A DNA stretch of 64,000 bases from assembly GCA_023451735.1 (NCBI GenBank), contig JAEXYH010000036.1, forward strand, positions 124,001 through 188,000, written 5' to 3'. The translations under genes and the position numbers were made by a program. The notes below the pieces were generated by a model. That model was not told the DNA's origin. It saw nothing but the letters and a program-made list of their open reading frames with translations, and did no database searches. Position 1 is the first letter of the stretch, and every line of letters starts with the position of its first letter. This DNA comes from Pseudomonadota bacterium (GTDB lineage: Bacteria; Pseudomonadota; Alphaproteobacteria; Rhizobiales; Rhizobiaceae). Shown piece after piece: positions 1 to 7,767 of this stretch.

Positions 1-448
1 CCGCACCCCAGCTATCGGCAATAGCAACACGCGCTGTCAATTTCCTGGCCAGGAACTGATTGGCAATCTTCGTGACCATCGGCAACTCGCCACCCTGGAG
101 ATGATCTGCACCTTCGGTATCGAGAACGATGCCATCCAGGCCATCGACTGCGACGATCGGGGAATATTGCGTCAGTGCCCACAGCGTGATCCGCTGAAGT
201 GCTGCCGCATCGAGATCAGGTTCGGCATCGACCATCATCAGCCCGCGAAACAGTGCCTGGGCCTTGGCGGCCGGCATGCCGACATGCAGGCCGGCTTTGC
301 GGGCGGCCGCATCCACGGCCGATACCCAACGTTTCGGGCCGCTTTTGCCGATCACGGCAATTGCCTGCTCAGCCGGAATGGACGGATCGTCGCGCCGTAT
401 CCGATCGGTCGGCAGATCCGGTAGATAGATCGATACGACCCTGCTCAT
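1..448 (-). CDS. imuB: ImuB, Y-family DNA polymerase-like protein (partial; C-terminus beyond window)
   Basis: Only the first about 149 residues are present; the frame stays open to base 1. The N-terminus MSRVVSIYLPDLPTDRI and the following SGPKRWVSAVDAAARKAG region match the start of ImuB proteins, catalytically inactive Y-family polymerase relatives. ImuB bridges ImuA, the beta clamp and DnaE2 in SOS translesion synthesis (family knowledge). The ATG lies inside the 3' end of imuA, an overlap of about 80 bp, so the two are translationally coupled. dnaE2 would be expected next, off the left edge. It is expected to be under the LexA box upstream of imuA. Confidence 0.9.
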   Translation of the reverse strand, partial: MSRVVSIYLPDLPTDRIRRDDPSIPAEQAIAVIGKSGPKRWVSAVDAAARKAGLHVGMPAAKAQALFRGLMMVDAEPDLDAAALQRITLWALTQYSPIVAVDGLDGIVLDTEGADHLQGGELPMVTKIANQFLARKLTARVAIADSWGA

Positions 449-1121
449 CACACGCCCTCACGAGAAACTCAGCACATTCACCCGCTTTCACGCGCATCAA
501 TTCGACAAACCACCGCGCCCGGCCGACGCCTGGCACCGGCAATTCTTCCGAAGGCATCACGCTCACCCGCCACCGTGTCGTTGAGGCAGTGGGCTGGCCA
601 AAATCGTTGGCTTCCGCCTGGCGTCGCCAGCGCCGGACGGCGAGCGCCATTGTGCCGGTGCGCTCTGCGGCAAGCTGCAGGCGGCGGGAGCCAACCATCG
701 GCAATCGCACAAGTTCGCCGACGACCGCACCAAGTCCGCCGAACGAGAGCCCCTCCTCCATATTGGCAAGCACGTCCTCGTCCTTGTCGGACTCGACAAA
801 GATCACCCGGTCGGGATGAAGTCCGACCTGTGCCAGTGCCGGAAAGAAAAGATCCGGTCGCGTCAGACACCAGACGATCGGTCCCTTGGTGCGCGCTGCA
901 ATGCCGGCGGCAAACAAAGCTGCCGCTGCCCCATCGATCGTACCCGATCCGCCACCTGCAAACTCGTGAAGGGCACCGTAGGCCAACCCTCCACCGGGCA
1001 GAACCGCGTCGATCTCGGGTATAACAAACGGGAGGCAACCTGCCTTCCGGCTTGACGCACCCTCCAATGTAGAGATCCGCTCGCGTAGATCCGAAATCAC
1101 CCTGTCGCGGGCAGCAGTCAT
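369..1121 (-). CDS. imuA: ImuA, SOS-inducible mutagenesis protein
   Basis: A 250-residue protein of the usual ImuA length with a degenerate RecA-like core: an IDAVLPGGGLAYGALHE segment near residue 38, then PIVWCLTRPDLFFPALAQVG. ImuA (SulA/RecA-like) works with ImuB and DnaE2 in error-prone lesion bypass. It is first in a minus-strand operon, and imuB begins within its last 80 bp. The ATG is 62 bp from a perfect GAAC-N7-GAAC LexA site, so SOS induction is expected. The last 27 or so residues are encoded over the imuB start and look unconserved, a common consequence of such an overlap. Confidence 0.92.
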   Translation of the reverse strand: MTAARDRVISDLRERISTLEGASSRKAGCLPFVIPEIDAVLPGGGLAYGALHEFAGGGSGTIDGAAAALFAAGIAARTKGPIVWCLTRPDLFFPALAQVGLHPDRVIFVESDKDEDVLANMEEGLSFGGLGAVVGELVRLPMVGSRRLQLAAERTGTMALAVRRWRRQAEANDFGQPTASTTRWRVSVMPSEELPVPGVGRARWFVELMRVKAGECAEFLVRACDEQGRIDLSTGSADRSDTARRSVHSG

Positions 1122-1182
1122 CGTTCACGGCTCCCTTCAAGGTCGTGTTGGTATGCCGACGTCATGTCGTGCAAAAGCATGC

Positions 1183-1197
1183 GTTCACTATCTGTTC
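1183..1197 (-). promoter_or_regulatory. LexA (SOS) box of imuAB
   Basis: On the minus strand this reads GAACAGATAGTGAAC, a perfect GAAC-N7-GAAC direct repeat, the rhizobial LexA recognition sequence. It sits 62 bp upstream of the imuA ATG, a normal place for an operator over the promoter. Confidence 0.9.
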
Positions 1198-1415
1198 CGA
1201 CAACAACAAAGAGTCAAGCAGCGTATAATTCAGGAAAATAATCCTGATATTAGGAATCTTGAAAATTCCCATAGGATTCAGCGGGCTAGAGCCGGCGAAA
1301 AAAAGTAGCGGCCATTCGCGTTGTCACGGCCTGCTTGCGTGGATAAGTTGACGAGCCAAGGGCGTCCCGGACCTAAGATTGTCTTGGCGTGAGCTCGTGG
1401 CCAGACCGAGTTGGG

Positions 1416-1619
1416 TCAGATATCGATAGGCTGCAGTATCTGCTTCAGGTTCATTGGCGTACGCACCCCGAAGAGCCACCAGTTCACCAGTTCGTGCGCG
1501 ATAGCCTCGGCTTTTGGATCCTTGATATCGAGCTGCTTTTCCAGGCACAGTTCATCAAGAACGCCCCGTAACAGCGATAGATCATCGGAACCCAGCACAT
1601 CAAACGACGAGAAGACCAT
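1416..1619 (-). CDS. Small conserved-type hypothetical protein
   Basis: A 67-residue protein starting MVFSSFDVLGSDDL. The ATG at 1619 follows GGCAGGG by about six bases, which is better than the longer in-frame start at 1664. The composition is that of a folded acidic helical protein (DDLSLLRGVLDELCLEKQ, then AIAHELVNWWLFG). I recognise no domain of known function. It is divergent from the gene at 1743, with a 16-bp palindrome between them. Confidence 0.6.
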   Translation of the reverse strand: MVFSSFDVLGSDDLSLLRGVLDELCLEKQLDIKDPKAEAIAHELVNWWLFGVRTPMNLKQILQPIDI

Positions 1620-1670
1620 ATTTTTACCCTGCCCAACGACATTTGTACCGGAGCTGACGTGCATGCATAG

Positions 1671-1686
1671 ATGCTAAATTTAGCAT
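1671..1686. promoter_or_regulatory. 16-bp perfect palindrome between divergent genes
   Basis: ATGCTAAATTTAGCAT is a perfect inverted repeat between the small gene ending at 1416 (minus) and the gene starting at 1743 (plus). Position and symmetry suggest an operator for a dimeric regulator. No binding family is assigned. Confidence 0.4.
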
Positions 1687-1742
1687 TCGAGTGTTTGTGT
1701 TCGCCGCATTGAACTGATCGCCGGCACGTGCTGTAGTCGTGA

Positions 1743-2147
1743 GTGGAGACACGACTGGGCCGCGCAACGCAGGAAGAACTGCGGATAGCGTATCAGGGAT
1801 ACATATTCCAGGTTCCTGCCAATCTCAGATGGATGCGTTGCGTGTCACAAACGACGGACTTTGTTGCTGAATTGATCTACGCCGCAAATACGATCGACGA
1901 TGTCACGTCATTCGAGCGCAGGCGCCTGCTGGAGCGAGGCATGGCGATTGTCGCGGCGCAAAGGGAGCTCCTGGAAGTTCGTGGCAACATTGTTTCGATC
2001 CAGCCGGACTTCATGCAGGACATGGCCAAACTGGCAGAGATAGCCGGCGGGAAAAACGGTATCGACGTCCTGATCGGAGCCGGCATGTTGATGTTGGCAG
2101 ACGAAATCCGACGGCTGCGCGTTCTATGCAAGGCCGCCGAGGCGTAG
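1743..2147 (+). CDS. Hypothetical protein, helical
   Basis: A 134-residue frame with a GTG start, no long competing start and good coding character (TIDDVTSFERRRLLERGMAI; a Gly-rich GGKNGIDVLIGAGMLML stretch; C-terminal helix ADEIRRLRVLCKAAEA). I do not recognise the family. It is transcribed toward the SRAP peptidase gene 60 bp downstream and could be cotranscribed with it. An opposite-strand frame over the same DNA looks like a shadow. Confidence 0.5.
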   Translation: METRLGRATQEELRIAYQGYIFQVPANLRWMRCVSQTTDFVAELIYAANTIDDVTSFERRRLLERGMAIVAAQRELLEVRGNIVSIQPDFMQDMAKLAEIAGGKNGIDVLIGAGMLMLADEIRRLRVLCKAAEA

Positions 2148-2206
2148 GCAGGCCCTATTGAAACACCGCCAACATGCTGGTTCACTGTCGGTGTGGAGGA
2201 GCCGGC

Positions 2207-2980
2207 ATGTGCAACCTGTATCGCATGGAAGACAAGGACTGGGTGTCGCAATGGGCCAAGGACGCCGAGCGCCTGATCAACCCGATGCCAGCCTACCAGA
2301 TGAACCCGGACCAGATGGGCCCGATCCTGCGGAATACCGCCAATGGCAAGAAGCAGCTTGTCCATGCCCGATGGGGACTGCCCTCTCCACGTTTCGCTCT
2401 TGAAAAAGCTGCAAAGGCCAAGGCTGATAAACTCATTGCCAAGGGCAAGCCTGCGGATCTGGAAGAACTCATCCGCATGGAAGCCGACCGAGGCAGCACT
2501 AATGTCCGCAAGCTGACGTTTCCGCATTGGAGGCGATGGTTCGGGGTCGAGCATCGTTGCATCGTTCCGGTGACCAGTTTTGCCGAACCAGACCCTAAAA
2601 GCCAGACGCCGGGCGGCAAGGTTCCCAATGCCTGGTTCGCACGCGACGAGCAGAAATCGCTGATGTTCTTCGCCGGCATCCATGTTCCGCAATGGCAAAG
2701 CGTGAGGAAGGTGAAAGACGGACTAACGACAGACGATCTCTACGGTTTCCTGACGACGGGTCCGAACGCACTGGTAAGCCCGATCCACGAGCTAGCGATG
2801 CCGGTGCTCCTTGTGACCTTCGAAGAGACCGATGTCTGGATGCGCGCTCCCTGGGATGAGGCGCAGACGCTTGCCCGGCCCTTGCCGGAGGGTGCCCTTA
2901 TCATATCGTCGCGCGAGCCGTATGGTTCATCGATCCTGACAAAAGACGACGAACCGCTAGAACAGCCAATGTTGCTATGA
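2207..2980 (+). CDS. SOS response-associated peptidase (SRAP/YedK/HMCES family)
   Basis: The start is fixed by GGAGGA six bases upstream and by MCN, which places the family's catalytic Cys at position 2 after Met removal. SRAP proteins form a thiazolidine crosslink with abasic sites in single-stranded DNA and so shield them (family knowledge). The ARWGLPSPRF motif, the IVPVTSFAEPD segment carrying the catalytic Glu, and NALVSPIHELAMPVLL with the active-site His are all visible. About 257 residues, normal for the family. No LexA box is visible immediately upstream, so SOS control is not shown here. Confidence 0.92.
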   Translation: MCNLYRMEDKDWVSQWAKDAERLINPMPAYQMNPDQMGPILRNTANGKKQLVHARWGLPSPRFALEKAAKAKADKLIAKGKPADLEELIRMEADRGSTNVRKLTFPHWRRWFGVEHRCIVPVTSFAEPDPKSQTPGGKVPNAWFARDEQKSLMFFAGIHVPQWQSVRKVKDGLTTDDLYGFLTTGPNALVSPIHELAMPVLLVTFEETDVWMRAPWDEAQTLARPLPEGALIISSREPYGSSILTKDDEPLEQPMLL

Positions 2981-3054
2981 CGGAAAGGATCCGGGATGGG
3001 AACAGCTTGTCGGTGGTTCAAATCCGCTTCCGCGTTCAATTGAATGCCCACGGC

Positions 3055-3209
3055 GCGGTCATTCTCGCGCACAACTACCCAGACGCCGGTGGTACCTCAT
3101 GGTGTCGCCGATATCGTCGGAGACAGCCTGACACCTGCCCGCAAGGCGATCGATGTCGAGGCCGACGTCGTTGTGATGGCCGGTGTGCGCTTAATGGCCG
3201 AGACCGACG
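3055..3209 (+). pseudogene. nadA: nadA relic (quinolinate synthase fragment, frameshifted)
   Basis: About 155 bp closely match bases 21229-21380 of the intact nadA in this window. One frame gives AVILAHNY; another gives HGVADIVGDSLTPARKAID and VEADVVVMAG, matching NadA. A one-base insertion (taccagacg to tacccagacg) separates the two frames. Nothing resembling the rest of nadA follows. It is a non-functional remnant lying between the SRAP gene and the DUF1684 gene. Confidence 0.85.
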
Positions 3210-3261
3210 GTCACATGACCAGGCCCTGAGGCTTTAGTTCTTTGCCCACCTACATCGCATA

Positions 3262-3879
3262 TCACTGGAGCGGAAGGCGCTCTCCCGCTTGCACGGCGCC
3301 CTTCAGTCGATTGTCCAACGGAGCTAAGGGACAGACATAGCGGGAAGAATAGGCGCATGACGGAAAGTAGGCGAAATTGAAATCCAGCATGAGCGAGCCG
3401 TCCGGACGGACATTCCCAAGATCCGCCCCCTTGATCGTATCAAGAAGATATCGGCCGCCGCCATAAGTCTCTGTCCCCGATGTGGCGTCAGCGAAGGGCA
3501 GAAAAACGCCACCGCCGTAACCCTCGATCCAGTAAAGGGTCAACTCGCCTCCTAGCCGCGCGTCAAGCCCGTCGGTGCGGGCGAAGGCGCGCATCGACAC
3601 CTCTCCATCTGCGCCTGTTGCGATGACAAGACGTTCGGGCTTCACGGGAGCCAGCCGTGTCGTAAAACGCAGGGCAGCGTCATATGCAAAGGTCACCGGT
3701 CCTGCATAGTCTTCGCGATCCTCCAACTCGATGGGTGATTGAGGATGGGTGCGAAACAGTGTAGCGCGCGTGTCGCACCACATCCGCCACGCCGCGCTCG
3801 CGTCCGCGTTGGCACGCACGTCATGATAAAGGTTGGCGATCTTCTGACGCCATTGCCACAGTTGCTCAGCTTCGCTCAT
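3262..3879 (-). CDS. DUF1684 domain protein
   Basis: About 205 residues. The C-terminal half has the DUF1684 signature: ETYGGGRYLLDTIKGADLG, then a LDFNFAYFPSCAYSSRYVCP stretch with conserved Tyr, Pro, Ser and Cys, ending PLAPLDNRLKGAVQAGE. The biochemical role of the family is not established. ATG at 3879 is chosen because GGAAG lies nine bases upstream; the longer frame starts with TTG. It lies 58 bp after the lyase gene on the same strand and is probably the last gene of the transporter/monooxygenase operon. Confidence 0.8.
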   Translation of the reverse strand: MSEAEQLWQWRQKIANLYHDVRANADASAAWRMWCDTRATLFRTHPQSPIELEDREDYAGPVTFAYDAALRFTTRLAPVKPERLVIATGADGEVSMRAFARTDGLDARLGGELTLYWIEGYGGGVFLPFADATSGTETYGGGRYLLDTIKGADLGNVRPDGSLMLDFNFAYFPSCAYSSRYVCPLAPLDNRLKGAVQAGERLPLQ

Positions 3880-3937
3880 TCGACTTTCTTCCTTCAAAGA
3901 TTAGCTTGGTCAACGCGAACAGCCGTCTCTGCCATGT

Positions 3938-5440
3938 TCACGGGCAATTCCCAGTCTCCGCCGGCGAGCCGCCACTCAGCAAATGATCTGCCAGGGCCGA
4001 GACATCCTCGCCGAGCGAGCGATCTTCCTGCAAGGCAGGCGTCATGCTTCGGATCATCTCATAGGTCCTGCGGGTGCCCACCCCACATCGATGCCCCTGC
4101 CGCAGATCGACGGCCTGGGCCGCCGCCACCATTTCGCACGCGATCAGCAGCCGCCAGGAGGTCAGCATCTCGCCTAGCTTGCGGACGGTGAGCAGTGATT
4201 GCGTCGCGTGGTCCTCGACACCTTCGGAGACGGCGAGAAAATCCAGCATGACCGGGTTTGCCTTGTGGCGGATCGAAGCCATCAGGGCCGTCACCGTCTT
4301 CTGCATCGGCACGAAGCCGGCGGAAGGTCCGCCGACGGGCGAAAGATAACGCGGCAGGCCATTGCGGCCAGAACCGGTCAGCTGGATGAACCGCGCGGCG
4401 GAAGCGGACGCCGCTTGCGCAACCGCCAGTCCGAGGCTCTCGCAGGCAAGCGAAAGCACCGGTGTGTGGAAGTTGCCGGTCGAGAGCACGCGGCCCTCGT
4501 CGGCGATCACCAGCGGGTTGTCCGCCGCAGAGTTGAGCTCGAGTTCGACGGCTCGTTCAGCCCGTCCGAGCGTGTCGGCAAGTGCTCCATGGATCGGCGC
4601 AATGCAGCGCAGGCTCAGCGGATCCTGGATCGCCGTTTCGCCTTCAAACAAAGACGAGCCGCGTAAAGCCTCTTCTATCGATCGGGCTTCCTCAACTTGG
4701 CCAGGTGCTGGTCTTGCCGCCTGTATCGCCGGAGCAAGAATTGCCGGATTACCGCACAGAGCCTCGAAACTCAGCGCCGCCGCCCCCCTCTGCCACTCGA
4801 GGAGACGCCGCAGGTCGTGCAGGACCAGAGCGCCCTCGCCTACCGACACCGCCGAAGCATTGAGGAGGGCAATTCCGTCCTTCGGCTGGAGTGTTGCAGG
4901 TGTCAGGCCTGCACGGCCCAGCGCCTGGGAGGCAGGAAGGATATCGCCCAGATATTCCGCCTCCCCCTCTCCAACCAGCGCGCGCGCCAGGGCTGCCAAG
5001 AGAACGAGGTCGCCGGCCCCGATCGAACCGATCGAGCGCATGACCGGTTGAACGCCGGCATTCAGCAGAGCGAGCAGTGCCTCGAACACGCCGGGTGATA
5101 TGCCCGATCCGCCGACGGCCAGCATGGCGAGGCGTGTCGCGACGACCGCGCGGGTCACGACGCGGGAAAGCGGTTCCCCAACCGCCATCCCCCTGCCCCG
5201 GATCAGTTGAAGCTGGAAGGCGGCGAAATCTTCGTTGACGGCAGTCTTCAGGTTCGCGCCCAGACCAGTATTCATGCCGTAGATCGGCTGGCCGGAGGCC
5301 GCCGCACTCTCGAGAACGAGCCGCGCTTCCACGAGCCGGGCGATCACCCGCTCGTCAGCCGAGACCTGCACATCCTGCCTGGCGATGGCGGCGATATCCG
5401 CAATCGAGACACCGGATCCCGCTAGCCGGATGTTCGTCAT
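3938..5440 (-). CDS. Aromatic amino acid lyase-family protein lacking the MIO triad
   Basis: A 500-residue protein of the histidine/phenylalanine ammonia-lyase superfamily, normal length. Visible are the catalytic-Tyr loop YGMNTGLGANLKT (Tyr about 54), ELNSAADNPLVI, STGNFHTPVLSLACE and LTGSGRNGLPRYLSP. The site that normally reads GSVGASGDLAPL reads SIGSIGAGDLVLL here (about 136-147). The Ser of Ala-Ser-Gly is missing, so the MIO electrophile cannot form by the usual route. ATGA overlap with the upstream cyclodeaminase-like gene shows coupling. With a betaine importer in the operon, I infer elimination of a good leaving group, such as trimethylamine as in ergothionase-like enzymes, rather than classic deamination. 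The substrate is not identified. Confidence 0.85.
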   Translation of the reverse strand: MTNIRLAGSGVSIADIAAIARQDVQVSADERVIARLVEARLVLESAAASGQPIYGMNTGLGANLKTAVNEDFAAFQLQLIRGRGMAVGEPLSRVVTRAVVATRLAMLAVGGSGISPGVFEALLALLNAGVQPVMRSIGSIGAGDLVLLAALARALVGEGEAEYLGDILPASQALGRAGLTPATLQPKDGIALLNASAVSVGEGALVLHDLRRLLEWQRGAAALSFEALCGNPAILAPAIQAARPAPGQVEEARSIEEALRGSSLFEGETAIQDPLSLRCIAPIHGALADTLGRAERAVELELNSAADNPLVIADEGRVLSTGNFHTPVLSLACESLGLAVAQAASASAARFIQLTGSGRNGLPRYLSPVGGPSAGFVPMQKTVTALMASIRHKANPVMLDFLAVSEGVEDHATQSLLTVRKLGEMLTSWRLLIACEMVAAAQAVDLRQGHRCGVGTRRTYEMIRSMTPALQEDRSLGEDVSALADHLLSGGSPAETGNCP

Positions 5441-6444
5441 GCGAAACGCAGTCGTTGACCGATATTGGCGGCCTTGGCCTTTTCCAGAAGTGCCGAGCCG
5501 AGTGCGATGTCGCTCAGCGACAGTCCGCGATGCCACAGAAGAATGGTCTCGTCGTCGCTCTGGCGACCGGGTTTCAGGCCGGCGACGATCTGGCCGAGTT
5601 CCGCATGCAGGGTCTGCTCGGACAGCTTGCCTGTCTCCACATGGGCACGTAGCGAACCCAGCTTGCCGCCCTTGCACTGGCCCCAGTCGTCCACCACCAG
5701 CTTGTCCATGATGTCCGTCAACGACAGTTCGACCGCGCTCATCGTACCGTATGGCACGACGAATGCGCCCTTCTTGATCCACTCGGTCTTCAGCATCGGC
5801 TCCGGCGCGTTGAGCCGCGATGCCTCGACAACGATGTCGGCACCTTCGACGCACTCCTTCCAGTTGCCGGTAACCGTGATCTTCTTGCCGAGATCCTTCT
5901 CCAGCTTTGCACCGAAGGCATCCCGACTCTCCGGGCGCCGCGAATGGACTCGGATCTCGTCGAAGTCGAAGAGGTGGTCGAGCAGGCGCACGTTCCAATA
6001 GGCGGTCCCGCGCGCACCGATATGGCCGAGCACTTTCGAGCCCTTGCGGGCGAGGTGTTTTGCGCCCATCGCGGTGACCGCACCGGTGCGCATGTCGGTG
6101 ATGACCGTGGCATCCAGAATGGCCTTCGGCACGCCGGTGCGCGGATCGAAGAGGTTAAGCACCCCGAACTCCGACGGATAACCGAGCTTGTAATTGTCGA
6201 CGTAGTCGCCGACGACCTTGATGCCGGCGAGCCCGAGCGGCGCCACATAGCCGCGCAGCACGTTGAAGTGGCCGTGAAAGCTCGCATCCGGCTCCAGATG
6301 CACGCGCGGCTCGATCACCGTCTCTTGCCTGCCCTGAGCTCCGAGCGAGGTTTCGATCGCTTTTAGGATCTCGTCATTGCTGAGATCGAGCGCTTCGATG
6401 TCGAAGGCGTTGAGATAGTCGATATAGATCGGGTCCATTGTCAT
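5437..6444 (-). CDS. Ornithine cyclodeaminase / mu-crystallin family protein
   Basis: 335 residues. N-terminal MTMDPIYIDYLNAFDIEALD, then ARVHLEPD-type and GLAGIKVVGDY segments, then a Rossmann region VLGHIGARGTAYWNVRLLDH near residue 140, all typical of the OCD/mu-crystallin family. Members include ornithine cyclodeaminase, alanine dehydrogenase, and ketimine or imine reductases, so the reaction cannot be read from sequence. It is translationally coupled to the lyase gene (ATGA) and sits 6 bp after the monooxygenase gene. In this operon it may reduce or form an imine from the amine released upstream (inference). Confidence 0.88.
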   Translation of the reverse strand: MTMDPIYIDYLNAFDIEALDLSNDEILKAIETSLGAQGRQETVIEPRVHLEPDASFHGHFNVLRGYVAPLGLAGIKVVGDYVDNYKLGYPSEFGVLNLFDPRTGVPKAILDATVITDMRTGAVTAMGAKHLARKGSKVLGHIGARGTAYWNVRLLDHLFDFDEIRVHSRRPESRDAFGAKLEKDLGKKITVTGNWKECVEGADIVVEASRLNAPEPMLKTEWIKKGAFVVPYGTMSAVELSLTDIMDKLVVDDWGQCKGGKLGSLRAHVETGKLSEQTLHAELGQIVAGLKPGRQSDDETILLWHRGLSLSDIALGSALLEKAKAANIGQRLRFA

Positions 6445-6450
6445 CTCACT

Positions 6451-7767
6451 TCATGTTTTTGCAGGCGGGGAGACGCCGAGATTCGCCCGCAGCGTCCGGC
6501 CCTCGTATTCTTTGCGGAAATGCCCGCGGCGTTGCAGTTCCGGCACGACCAGCGTGACGAAATCCTCGAGCCCCGAGGGAAACAGTGGTGCCATGACGTT
6601 GAACCCGTCGGCTGCACCATCGAGAAAACGGTCTTCCATGGCGTCGGCAATCTGGGCTGGCGTACCGGCCACCTGCCAGTGGCCGCGCGCGCCGGCGAAA
6701 TGTCGTGCCAGTTCGCGGATCGACAGACCTTCCCGCTTGCCGAGATCGACGATCAACTGCTGGCGGCTTTGGATCAGGTTGGTGGGAGGCATGTCCGGCA
6801 GGGGACCGTCGAGCGGATAGGCGGAAAGATCCTGGATGCTCAGATAGCTTGCCAGAAGCGCCACGCCAACCGCATCGGGAATGAGCTCTTGCAGCGCGCG
6901 GTACTTGGCCTTCGCTTCTTCCTCCGTCGCGCCGACGATCGGCGAAATGCCGGGCATGACCTTTAAGTCATCGGGGCCGCGACCGTATTTGCCGAGCCGC
7001 GCCTTTACGTCGCTGTAATAGGCCTGGGCCTCCGCCTTGGTCTGCGAAGCGGCAAACACGACATCGGCGGTGCGGGCTGCGAGGTCCTTGCCGACATCCG
7101 ATGCGCCTGCCTGCACCATGATCGGCCGCCCCTGCGGCGAGCGCTGGCTTTCAAGAATTCCATCGATCGCAAAATGTTTGCCGTGCCGTTGGACGGGATG
7201 CAGCTTCGAGCGGTCAGTGAAGGTCTTCCCACCGTCCGGAAGATACGCATCTTCTTCCACGCCGTCCCAAAGCGCCATTGTCGCATCTGCAAATTCCTCG
7301 GCGCGCTCGTAGCGCTGCGAGTGCGGACGAAGGCCGCTCGATGCGAAATTCTCCGCCTCCAGTTCGCTTGCCGAAGTGACGAGGTTCCAGCCGGCCCGAC
7401 CGCCGCTCAGGCTGTCCAGCGCCGCGAAGCTGCGCGCAAGGCCGTAAGGCTCGGTATAACTTGTCGAGGCGGTCGCCACGAGGCCGACATGGGACGTGTT
7501 GACGGCGATTGCCGCAAGCAGGCTGAGCGGTTCGAAGGCCGTCGAGCGGGCGGCCTGACTAGCGAGGTCCGGATTGCGCTCGCGAATGGCGGCCGCATCT
7601 TCGATGAAGATCATGTCGAACCTGCCGCGTTCGGCGATCCGTGCCAGTGCGATAAAATGATCGATATCGCTGCCGGCCAAGGCATGCGCGTCAGAATGGC
7701 GCCAGGCGGCGATATGGTGGCCGCCCGCCATCAGGAAGGCGCCGAGCTTCATGTGACGGTCGCTCAT
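6451..7767 (-). CDS. LLM-class flavin-dependent monooxygenase (NtaA/SnaA/DszA type)
   Basis: 438 residues. The N-terminus MKLGAFLMAGGHHIAAWRHS, FDMIFIEDAA, STAFEPLSLLAAIA and YGLARSFAALDSLSGGRAGW are the signature of the NtaA/SnaA/DszA branch of bacterial-luciferase-like monooxygenases. These use FMNH2 from a separate reductase and O2 to attack C-N, C-S or similar bonds (family knowledge). No flavin reductase is present in the operon. GGAGG lies 7 bp before the ATG, which overlaps the stop of the second monooxygenase gene. It pairs with that protein; whether the two form a complex or act on successive intermediates is unknown. Confidence 0.9.
   Translation of the reverse strand: MSDRHMKLGAFLMAGGHHIAAWRHSDAHALAGSDIDHFIALARIAERGRFDMIFIEDAAAIRERNPDLASQAARSTAFEPLSLLAAIAVNTSHVGLVATASTSYTEPYGLARSFAALDSLSGGRAGWNLVTSASELEAENFASSGLRPHSQRYERAEEFADATMALWDGVEEDAYLPDGGKTFTDRSKLHPVQRHGKHFAIDGILESQRSPQGRPIMVQAGASDVGKDLAARTADVVFAASQTKAEAQAYYSDVKARLGKYGRGPDDLKVMPGISPIVGATEEEAKAKYRALQELIPDAVGVALLASYLSIQDLSAYPLDGPLPDMPPTNLIQSRQQLIVDLGKREGLSIRELARHFAGARGHWQVAGTPAQIADAMEDRFLDGAADGFNVMAPLFPSGLEDFVTLVVPELQRRGHFRKEYEGRTLRANLGVSPPAKT

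Noticed and set aside
1877..2698. 273-codon minus-strand frame opposite the SRAP gene
   Set aside because: Both plus-strand genes beneath it show clear coding features; this is a high-GC shadow.
5441..5998. Long N-terminal extension of the lyase frame
   Set aside because: The extra residues are Arg/Gly-rich and lie over the OCD-family gene in another frame; the ATGA overlap at 5440 and the start of family similarity fix the real start.
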